A stretch of DNA of 64,000 bases from Pinus tabuliformis (lineage: Eukaryota; Streptophyta; Pinopsida; Pinales; Pinaceae). The notes under the pieces are model-generated. The model was given only the letters and a program-made list of their open reading frames with translations, ran no database searches and was not told the DNA's origin. Location: NCBI GenBank assembly GCA_031772625.1, contig CM062818.1, positions 1,675,568,667 to 1,675,632,666 on the forward strand. Reading direction: 5' to 3'. This document shows positions 55,431-64,000 of the stretch, one piece after another (position 1 is the stretch's first letter; the number at the start of each line of letters is the position of its first letter). The position numbers and the translations under genes are program-made.

Positions 55431-56589
55431 TTGATGCCTTTAAAAAAATTCTATGGGGAGGGGCACAACAGAAGAAAAAATGCGCTGTTATGTCCTCGGG
55501 CTCGGCCTACGAGACCCCTATACCTTAAATCAAGTAATAGGAGCAAAAATTTGGTGGAGATGGCTAGGGGGAGGAGGGGATATATGGAAACAAATTTGGA
55601 CGAGAAATGATAATATGTCGGAGATAACTGAGGAAATCCTCCAGTAAAGAGATCCACCGAAGGGCTCAACCATATGGAACTTACCAAGACAAAACGTGAT
55701 ATCATTGCCAAGCATGCTTTCTAGGAAATTTGAAATGGTAGAATAGCTAGATTCTGGTAGGATTCATGACAGCAAAGAGAAAGACTGATAGGCAGGAAAG
55801 ACCTCTGAGATATTTATCGATTCACCAATGGCAGAAACATTCAATGTTTAGAATAATTCTCGACCAAAGCGTAAGGGATAGGAAACTAGAGAAAATGGAA
55901 AAGGATAGAAGAATAGGGTCAGGGTATAGACATAGAGCAAGGGAAAAAGTTCAAAAAAGAAATGAGAAAAAGAAAAATAACGAAAAGAATGGACCCAAAT
56001 ATCCTGATATGGGGACACTCAACAAAAGAAACCTTCACAATCAAAGAATCTTACTAGATAAAAGGAGAACAAGAACAAGATGGACAAGCACTGCTCTGCA
56101 AAAAAAATCTGGAAGGGAGGATGGTGGCCTAAGGTAGCACATTTCCTCTAGTCAGTTTGTAAAGGGAGAATCCTTACATGGGACTAGTTATAGAAGAAAG
56201 GAATGCAAGGACCATTCTGCTAGATGTGCTGACAAGACAAAGATGACATTGAGCACATTACAATCTCATGTCCGTTTGTGAACCAGAAGTGGGGCCAAAT
56301 ACAAGGAGTCTTCAGAAGGATGGATAGGAATTGTCAAATCGTAAAGGAAACAATCTTGATATGGTGCAACAACATATTCTCAAGCCCTGTCCTCAATCGA
56401 GAGTGGGGACTGGCACTAGGATTCAACCTCTGGGTCATCTGGAAAGTACGAAATCACCAAATTTTAAAAAACAAAACCTCAACACAAGATCAGGTGTGGG
56501 AAGGATTAGCAAAAAACATCAGGGAGATAATTCTAGTAGAATAATGGAGTCCAGAAGACTCACAAGTTCCTCCTCATGAAGTAAGAATA
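55431..56589 (+). pseudogene. LINE ORF2 region between RT and RNase H
   Basis: Plus-strand ORF pieces at 55766-56137 and 56278-56544 (WGLALGFNLWVIWKVRNHQI, close to the usual NF-x-x-W-x-x-W-K-x-R-N motif of plant LINEs). The Cys-rich zf-RVT segment is suggested near 56220 (CKDHSARCADKTK...CPFVN) but is degraded. Confidence 0.55.
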
Positions 56590-57095
56590 CTTCGTCATCT
56601 TAACTTAACCATGGAAATGATAGCCCCTAATGTCTGGAAAGCGAGAAGGGTGAATATCGATTCCCCAATGCATTTCACTTTACCATGAGAAGGATTCATC
56701 AAGATGAATTTTGATGAGGCCTCAAAAGGGAACCTAAGAGTAGTAGGATTATGTGGCATATTCAGATATAACCAAGAAAACACACTGCTCATATATGCAG
56801 ACTCATGTGGAATTGAAAGTAATAATGAAGCAAAATTTGCAGCAGCTAGACAGGGGCTTCAAATAGTTGTATGAATTGGATACAAAAATGTGGACATGGA
56901 AGGATACTCGATCTTGGTCATAAACACCGTGAGGAAACTTAAAAACGTCATGTCATGGGACAAGCTGAGCCAAAATTGGAGGATAGCTCACCTTATCCAG
57001 GAGATAGGGGAGCTCATACAGAAGTTCAATTATCTAATAATTATACATGTAAGAAGGGAAGGGAAAAAAGTAGTAGATTTCTTGGCCAACTAAGC
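56590..57095 (+). pseudogene. LINE C-terminal RNase H domain
   Basis: Plus strand reads EGFIKMNFDEASKGNLRVVG (56690-56745; the family has N-F-D-G-A-S-K-G-N), then CGIESNNEAKFAAARQGLQI, YKNVDMEGYSILVI and VRREGKKVVDFLAN, the Asp-containing end. This is the RVT_3 type of plant LINE RNase H. Asp/Glu positions are mostly kept, with stops in between. It removes RNA from the RNA/cDNA hybrid in active elements. Confidence 0.75.
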
Positions 57096-58560
57096 CTGCA
57101 ATAAGTAACATGGCCCAATGGAAATACTATGGCGAATTCAGCCGAGGGATGATAGACTTAAATCCCTACAGGACATCCTTCAGCAAGATTCCCAAAACAG
57201 CCAGGAAACTAAGAATCCAAACAACAATACCCCTGATTAGGGTGGATTCTCGAGGGGGGAGAGGACACTGATCAGACATGGTATTTATGATGTTTAATGG
57301 AAGGGTACCACCCACCGCCGCCCACGTGGTCATGGTGATGGGTGTGGTGGTCTCCCGCATGCTACCTAACAGAAGAGATCGGAGAAGTCGCATAAATGGC
57401 CAGGACAAAGAAGGAGGTGAGGCGGCTAAGGTAGGACAAGTGATGCGATAGAGAAAGGTTGAATGGGATTATGAAAGAATTTAGGAAAGAGAGAGGGTTA
57501 TAGTTGATATTACGAGAGGACGAAGGAGAGAGGGTTCAATTCAGTGAAACTGCCAGCAACGGTCTCGACAAAGCATTTCCTCATATGTATCCTAGCCTCT
57601 CAAGCCCATTACTATGGTAACTATGTTTATTCATGGTTGGGGGGTGCTGGAGATGACAGGGGAGGGAAATTTGGGGGATGGTCTAGGAGACTAGTGTAAG
57701 GTGGGGGGGATGGTGATTGCATTTAGGCTGAAGGAGAGAGGCATGAGATAAAACTTGGGTTGGGATCTAGAGAACCCTCCTCTGAGAGAGTGAGATAGTT
57801 GGTATACCAATTAGGATGGGGAAACTGAGGCTAAGCATGAGTGATGGCCACGGGATGAGCAGAGAAGTGAGGCAGCTCTTTTGGGTAGAGGTGTGAGGTA
57901 GCAACACTGGGCAGAGGGGTGAGGGAAGGAAATACGAGTGGGAGTGACAGTAATTCAGCATGCTGGGCTCACTGTGAGAGACGTGAGCATAAACTGAGTC
58001 TGGCACCATGACACCACCATTGTGAGTAGGTGACAGCATTGGTAAAACCATGGTGATGGTGAGGCTATCACAAGGTAGGCGAGAGAGCAAAGTGAGTGGC
58101 AGAAGAGTGGTGCAGCTACACCAGGTACTTGAGAGGCAATGAGGGCTACCTGGGCAAAGGCAATTACGAAGGGAAGTAGGAGGGAAGGGGAACATGCATC
58201 AATCTGGAGAAGAATGAGATGATGTCCTAAGAGCAAATTCATTTCGTGTGTGAACTAGCACAGAACGGAGAAGATACGGTTCGACCTGCACATGGAAGAG
58301 GATGTGAAAAAAGGGGGAGGGAGTTGAATTGAGTTGTAGACCCAAGCATTTCAGAACCTAGGCATGGGAGGAAGCATGTAGAATGCCTCATTAGTGAAGC
58401 GACAACATGATACAAGGAAGGAACTGATGGAAGAAACCTTAAGATTTTGGATGAATGGGAGAAGATAAAACAAGAGGATGATTCCAGACAAGAGATAGAG
58501 AAATAGCGGGTTGTAATCCCTGATCCCGGGAATATCAGGGGTAGAATCAACTAGTTTAAA
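57096..58560 (+). other. LINE 3' region, no clear gene
   Basis: GA-rich plus strand. It begins with a short continuation of the RNase H frame (to about 57230), then carries no recognisable domain. The minus-strand ORFs here (58195-57767, 58550-58239) are Leu/Ser-rich mirror frames of a purine-rich strand and were not taken as genes. Confidence 0.45.
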
Positions 58561-58562
58561 TA

Positions 58563-58812
58563 GATGCTCTATCTGTACTGGCTCATGAAGAGCTTTATGG
58601 GAAGGGCAAAGGAAAAAATGTCAGTGAGGATGGCTATGACGTACCAGGACATGCCAAATTACAAAAAGAACTTGCAGACAATCCAATTTCAGCTTGTAAG
58701 CAGGATATTCACCTTGACCAAATCCAAAGCCACATCCCTTGCATTATTGAGCTTGTTGATATGCCTAGTGACTCAGACAAAGACCTGGCTCTACTAGAGT
58801 CTGCCTTAGAAG
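58563..58812 (+). other. Open frame of about 82 codons without ATG, protein-like
   Basis: Plus strand reads HEELYGKGKNVSEDGYDVPG near 58585, DIHLDQIQSHIPCIIELVDM and DLALLESALEEQHD, ending at TAG 58810-58812. Composition (Asp/Glu/Leu-rich, no stop) looks like a real C-terminal tail. I do not recognise it. It may belong to the LINE or be captured sequence. Confidence 0.35.
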
Positions 58813-59103
58813 AACAACATGATTAGTCAATTTCTTGGATGTTTTTTTGTTTCTTGTAGGTAGCATTTACTTTTACTATTGCATGTTTATAATAGACAAA
58901 TAGAATTTTATCATGATACTGATATGTATATAGCTTTGCTAGATCGACTCATACTATATTTTTTTTGGATGGCTTATAACGAGGATAGGTGGCCAACAAA
59001 CTTGGTTTCCCGCTAGGCAATTTGAGGCCACCTATCTCATATGTGGTGAAACTTGTGTTTTATAAATAGAAAAGAAGATCCTCCCAAGCTTAACAAAAAA
59101 AAA

Positions 59104-60342
59104 TATCATAGTCTCATAAAATATATAATATTATTAATAATGTTGAGGATTCAATTAGGATTGAACTATTATGATTAATTAATGATAATTTAAGTCATTT
59201 TTCATCAAATCTGGTTGATTAGCAATTTCTGAAAGGTGATTTAATATTTTTGGAAGGTCGTGCTTGAGATGGTGGACATGAATTTCTACTTTTAGAAAGT
59301 CATTCCAAAATTGTGAGGATGAAATTTTATATAAGGAAATTCATCCATGAGTGGTATTTTTCTACTAGAGAATAGGGATTCTGCACCCCTATTTCATGCA
59401 TCTCCATGCTTTAGTAAATTGAGGACCTCGTGCCCTGATCCACTCCAAAGATCCAATATTCCATAACTTGATATTTCCAAATATTCAAGACATCGTGCCC
59501 TAAATATACACTACTACACGTCTTTATATTTCTTGGATTTAGGACTCCATGCCATAATTTCCATGCCCTCTCATCTAATATGTTTTTAAACTTTGCGTTT
59601 CTCCTTATGGTACCAATTGTGAGCTTTCACCCATCTGATGGTTCACTAGTAAGGCCTTGTTCAAAGGCCTCCACACATTACAATCTCATAGATCAAACGA
59701 ATCAAATTAATTTCATAATGAAATTAACTTAATCACATTTTACCCAAAATGGTGCGTGGCTTCCATAGTCATTTTGGTTTTGAAGAAAAGACTTCCACGA
59801 TCATTCATAATTGAACATCCTTGTTGGAAAATGACCAAGTACCCTACCACATCCTGCTTAGTACAATATTAGATATATATAATCACACAAATCATGTATC
59901 ATCCATAAATCATAATTCACCATCTATTCCGCATAACCATGAGCATCCATGGATCTATGTGTCTCAATCTTGGATCACCATCCATGTCATACACCTGCTC
60001 CATAAATCACATACAAAAACAAAAACATGTGTATAACATTTACTTAACCAAAACTATCTAATAGAGATAATCAATCATGCCACATATAATAGGAAAAATA
60101 ACTATATAAAACATTTTTCCCTAATCCAGTGATCAATCTAACATATATAAACATAAAAGGAAATATAACTGTGTATATAAAACAATATTCCTCAATCAAG
60201 CGATTAACGTGTCATATATATAAGTTGTCAAAAATCACCTTTATAGGAGTGATAAAACTATACTAGGATTGCATACAATCTTTTTGCTACAAGTCTCTCA
60301 TTCCATTATTGCAAATGTGAAGCCTAAACAACCACATATTGT
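59104..60342. other. Region between LINE and direct repeat, no gene seen
   Basis: AT-rich, about 1.24 kb. Short ORFs only (such as 59821-60036). No motif, repeat pair or structured RNA recognised. Confidence 0.5.
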
Positions 60343-61120
60343 TGTTAGGGTCACCTGTCACCAATGAGTTAAGTCAAGCATTTTTGGTATATCTTCCATA
60401 AATATTTACACTAACATGTGAACCATTAAAATATCACTCAGGTTCATGACCTTCCAAAGACTAAGATTATGTGTCCTGTGAGGAAATCCAGCTAATGACA
60501 TGCTCTTTGTTCATTGGTCTATTCAGATTGTGCTCACCACCTATACTTTTTGCCTCATCCAAACATATCTCCCCATATCTTTTAGCGTTTGCACACTGCA
60601 AAACCTCTGGGGTCATATCTTTCAAGGCCACATATTTTTCCTTCTTTTCTTACCTGTCTCCCATACTATATTACACATGTTCAAGAATTCCATGTGTCAC
60701 TCACTAAGTGGTGTCATGTGTCACCTATTTTTTTCCCACTTGGCCATCCAAAAGTGACAAATTTTCATGCCATGTGTCACATCCTCATTGGTGCCACATC
60801 TCCCACTGATGTCATATTGACATCATCATGTCACTATATCTCCATGTCCCCTCTATGAGCCCACTAAAATGAACTATTTTTATTCAAATGGTTGGTCCAA
60901 GTTTTCATGGGTATGGATAAAGAGGGGTTGTAGACTTAAGCTCTTTTGTAAAAAAAATTTGATAAAATTAAAGGACCAAGACAAGAATTTTTTATTTAGT
61001 TGCTAAAAATATTTCTCGTTTCCCCCAAGCCATCTCCTTGAATATTTCTTATAGGGATCCATTTGAAACATTCAAACAAAAATCTCCATGGTGATGTGTG
61101 CATGGGGTCCTCCCTCTAAT
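60343..61120. repeat. Diverged direct repeat, copy 1 (possible LTR)
   Basis: Starts TGTTAGGGTCACC and aligns with 63224-64000 to the end of the window, roughly 70-75% alike. Shared blocks include ATTCCATGTGTCACTCA at 60684, CCATTAAAATATCAC at 60423 and ATTGGTTGGTCCA-type sequence at 60885. The TG start and direct orientation fit an old LTR pair, but no PBS, PPT or gag was found. The copy may extend past 61120: motifs like GGTGATGTGGGTGTGGGGG recur at 61219. Confidence 0.6.
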
Positions 61121-62260
61121 AACTAGTGCTTTCCATGCAACCACCTTGATTCCATGTCCTTTGAGCGCCCTATATTCGTATTTTTTTGGGTCTTCTACTC
61201 CATTTGAAATTTGTACGAAATCAGTATTCAAGGTGATGTGGGTGTGGGGGCCTCATAAACTTGAGCCTCCGCGAATCAAAACTCACTCTTCATGCTGCCT
61301 TGTCTAGACATGTCCTCCCAATTCCCTTTCCATCCCTAGGTTTTTGTGCATGAGATCCCTTCCACTCTTCTAAGGAAAAAAATATTTTGGGTTGCATGTC
61401 ATGGGTGTGGAACTTCACAGACTTGTAATTTACATGGAAAATTTTGGGTTATTTTTTGAGCCTGTAACCATTCTTGAGATTCAATTCAACCAACCTTTGC
61501 ATCCATGTGGTTACCGCCTTCATGATAACTATGTTGTGTGGCCCTTAACCTATCCAAACATTAAGTTTTCCCCTTGAATATTTGACAAGCCACATGTTTC
61601 AATCTAGGAATCCTTTTTTAGACCTAAATATATTTAGTTCGAAATATATTTACAAGTTCTATCCATTTTATCAATTTCCAAGAGTTATTAAGATGATCCT
61701 CTAAACTAAAAATTGCTCCAAAGTCTCCTTCACTAGTTTAGCTTTTCCACTCCTTTGACATCAATGGCAACACAATTTTCATAACTATAGACCTATCAAT
61801 TACTTCTTCATATGTTTAAATCTTCATGTATCTCTAATATGATCCAAGTAACTTCCATTTTTTTATTGTGGATAAGATATAGTTAAAAGGATTGTGAACA
61901 ATCACTCTCAATCTCTTCCTTCAGTAGTCAATAGGTATCTCTTGTTAAAACAACTCATACATGTACAACTGAGCCATAAGAAAAATCATGCATTTTGGTC
62001 TATGTCTCATCTAGGCTTACATTAATAATAGTGTTTCTCCTCCTAAACATGTTCTCTTGAGCTTAAACACCAACAAACATCTATCTTATGCATGGTTCAC
62101 ATCATCAACTTCTCAATCGATAAATGACAAAGTAAAATACTTAAAAGTTCTTACATGAAAAATTTAGATAGAACCACACCAATACATCCCTATTTAAAAT
62201 AATTTTCCCATATACAAACTATGACAACACACTCTAACTCACTAACAAACTCTCCACCTA
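61121..62260. other. Interior between direct repeats, no gene
   Basis: Only short ORFs (61098-61307, 61392-61577). It may be the continuation of repeat copy 1 whose partner lies beyond 64000. Confidence 0.45.
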
Positions 62261-63010
62261 CAATACTTTCAAAGCTAATTGGGTGCCTAGGAAATAGTGA
62301 TGCATCCTTATTGAATCTTGTGTTAGGAGAAAAATCTATATGGAGACTAAAAATTCGAGCTAATGAATGGTGGAAGTAGTTGATTCATAAGAATTATATA
62401 AGTGTTTAAAGAGTATCATGCATCATTAATCCTCCTTAAAAAAAAACTGGGCTCCAAAATTGAGGAATTGCTAACAACTTCAATTCCTTTTATTTACTTC
62501 TAATGGACATGGATTCTAGGAAACAGAAAAATATTAATATGTGGAGAGAGAACATAATGGGAACTCCATATCTGGGATCAAAATATTTCTTTCTCCCCAT
62601 ACATGAATGGTTGGTCTCTAATTAAAAATTCACCCATTATGGAAATTCAAATAGTTTTGAAAGGTGGTGGAAAGGACAGTCTTGGGGCCATATCCCAAAA
62701 AGGGCAAGTGAAATATGTAAGGAACTCGAATAATCCCTAAGTAGATGCACTCTTTATGATGCATTATAACTTAATTATAATGATAAGTTTGGAAGTGATG
62801 CTTTTACTATCAAATAACTATACGAATCTTTGCTTTCCCTAAAGTAAGGGCTTCAAAGTTCAAGTTGTCGGTTAACATCAGGAATGTTTATTGCCTTCCT
62901 AAAATTATTATATTTTGTTGGAAATTAGCCCACAAAACAATTCTTAAAACTAATAACCTTTTCAAAAGAGAAATAATACGGTCATGTTGGTGTATTCTCG
63001 AAAACACGCT
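62260..63010 (+). pseudogene. LINE ORF2 C-terminal remnant (zf-RVT region)
   Basis: Plus strand in broken frames: WRENIMGTPYLGSKYF and PIHEWLVSN near 62540-62610, then VYCLPKIIIFCWKLAHKTIL and NNLFKREI at 62888-62975. The latter is the zf-RVT block (W/F-x-x-x-P-K-x-x-x-F-x-W-K-L-A-H-x-x-I-L-T) found after RT in plant L1 elements. The rest of the LINE is missing. It lies between the two direct-repeat copies. Confidence 0.7.
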
Positions 63011-63223
63011 CAATAGACAATAAATAATTTATTCTTGGAATTCCATTTATGTATCTTGGTTTTGAATTAACCAACATGGACCAACCTCTATGCCCTCGTT
63101 CACCTCATGTAGTTGAAACTAGATCCTAGATCTTAACATTTATTCCCCTAGCCCTATTTCCTTGGGAAAAAATCAAGGTGTTGTGACTAAAATAATGAGG
63201 GTTTAATATGCTAGGATTATCTG

Positions 63224-64000
63224 TGTTGGTGGGGCCACCTTCCAATTCTAGGTTCGTACCTCCAATTGGTCCATAGCTACACCTCCCATCACAAAATACA
63301 TGTCACCCATTAAAATATCACCATGGTCCCTAGCCTGATGGGGACCAATATTACATGTCCTATGGGGACCTCCACCTCATGACTTGAAATCTTTCCATTG
63401 GTCCTTTTGGATTTCACTAGACACCTATACTCCCCACTTCATCCTAGGATATCTTCCCAGATTTTTTCTCCTCAACACCATACAAATCCTATGGGGTCAT
63501 ATCTTGTGAGATCACATGTTTTCCCTACCTTGCTGACCTATCGTCGAAGCTATCTTACACATAATCATGGATTCCATGTGTCACTCAATAAGTGGTGCCA
63601 TGTATCAACTATTTTTATCCCACATGACCATTGGAATGTACCATATATTAATGTCATGTGTCACACCCTCATTGGTGCCACATGTCCCAATGATGCCATA
63701 TTAAGATCATGATTCCACTATGTCTCCAGGTCACCTCTATGAGGCATCCAAAATGCACCATTTTTATTCAATTGGTTGGTCCACGTTGTCATGGGTATGG
63801 AGGAAGAATGGTCCTATTCTTGTGCTTTTTTGTAAATGTTCTTTAGAAAAGTTAAATGACTCACATAAAAAATTGTTGTAGATGTGAAAAATATTTCTTG
63901 TTCCCCCAAATCCATCTCCCTGAATATTCCTTATGGGGATCCCTTTGAAACTTTTGGGGAGAAACCTTAAGGATGATGTGTTTGTGGGGTGATTCCTCTA
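63224..64000. repeat. Diverged direct repeat, copy 2 (cut by window end)
   Basis: Starts TGTTGGTGGGGCCACC and is collinear with 60343-61120, with small indels, up to the last base. It therefore continues beyond the window. Confidence 0.6.

Larger units (their letters stand above)
51250..59103 (+). mobile_element. L1-type plant LINE, long but decayed
   Basis: Plus-strand order: ORF1 (about 51560-52230), endonuclease (52938-53650), RT (54240-55430), C-terminal RNase H (56590-57095), long 3' region, A-run at 59094-59103. The 5' end is approximate. Numerous stops and frame changes make it inactive. No target duplication was identified. Confidence 0.75.

Noticed and set aside
57767-58550. Minus-strand Leu/Ser/Pro-rich ORFs of 95-142 codons
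   Set aside because: Low-complexity mirror frames of a purine-rich strand with no recognisable motif.

Overview
This is plant nuclear DNA, AT-rich and built almost entirely of nested, partly decayed retrotransposons. No intact host gene, tRNA, rRNA or CRISPR array was seen. The gag/pol types, the very long LTRs, the large extra retroelement ORFs and the deep nesting suggest a large, slowly turning-over seed-plant genome. A gymnosperm is my best guess, by inference and from memory of similar conifer gag/pol proteins. Almost everything from 1 to 48.8 kb reads on the minus strand; a LINE reads on plus from 51 to 59 kb. Letters A-G are local names.

The left half is a Russian doll. Element D (331-bp LTR at 30265-30595; the end of its other LTR at 1-36) sits inside the gag of a Ty3/gypsy element, C-prime. 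Inside D are two later insertions. A (589-9986, target duplication ACAAT) is an old gag/protease/integrase-tail/extra-ORF element. B (10794-28403, target duplication CATGG) is a young Tat-like element. B has LTRs of 5.25 kb, and each LTR carries a giant reading frame of about 1100 codons plus an array of palindromes. Its polyprotein order is gag, protease, archaeal-type RNase H, RT, degenerate RNase H, integrase, broken by a single TGA. D itself carries an HSP70 fragment and an unrecognised acidic ORF.

From 30.6 to 45.5 kb lie C-prime and C, two Ty3/gypsy copies of one family sharing one LTR (35633-36246). The gag of C-prime is split by block F (30982-35323). The 3' end of pol of C is split by element G (36416-41323). 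G is a non-autonomous LTR element with 184-bp LTRs, a clear PBS and a PPT-like tract. It carries fragments of two host genes, a cysteine desulfurase (NFS1-like) and a type II metacaspase, antisense to the element.

From 45.5 to 51.2 kb come a plus-strand relic of the same general class of extra ORF and a truncated Ty3/gypsy element E with a long LTR. From 51.2 to 59.1 kb is a decayed L1-type LINE (ORF1, endonuclease, RT, RNase H, A-tail). The last 4.9 kb hold a diverged direct-repeat pair of at least 780 bp flanking a second LINE remnant.

Five loci (1.7-4.1, 11.7-15.0, 24.1-27.4, 32.6-34.0 and 45.7-47.1 kb) carry the same general kind of large non-gag/pol ORF. The B version, placed inside the LTR with a basic nuclear-localisation-like stretch and two coiled coils, is the most unusual thing here.
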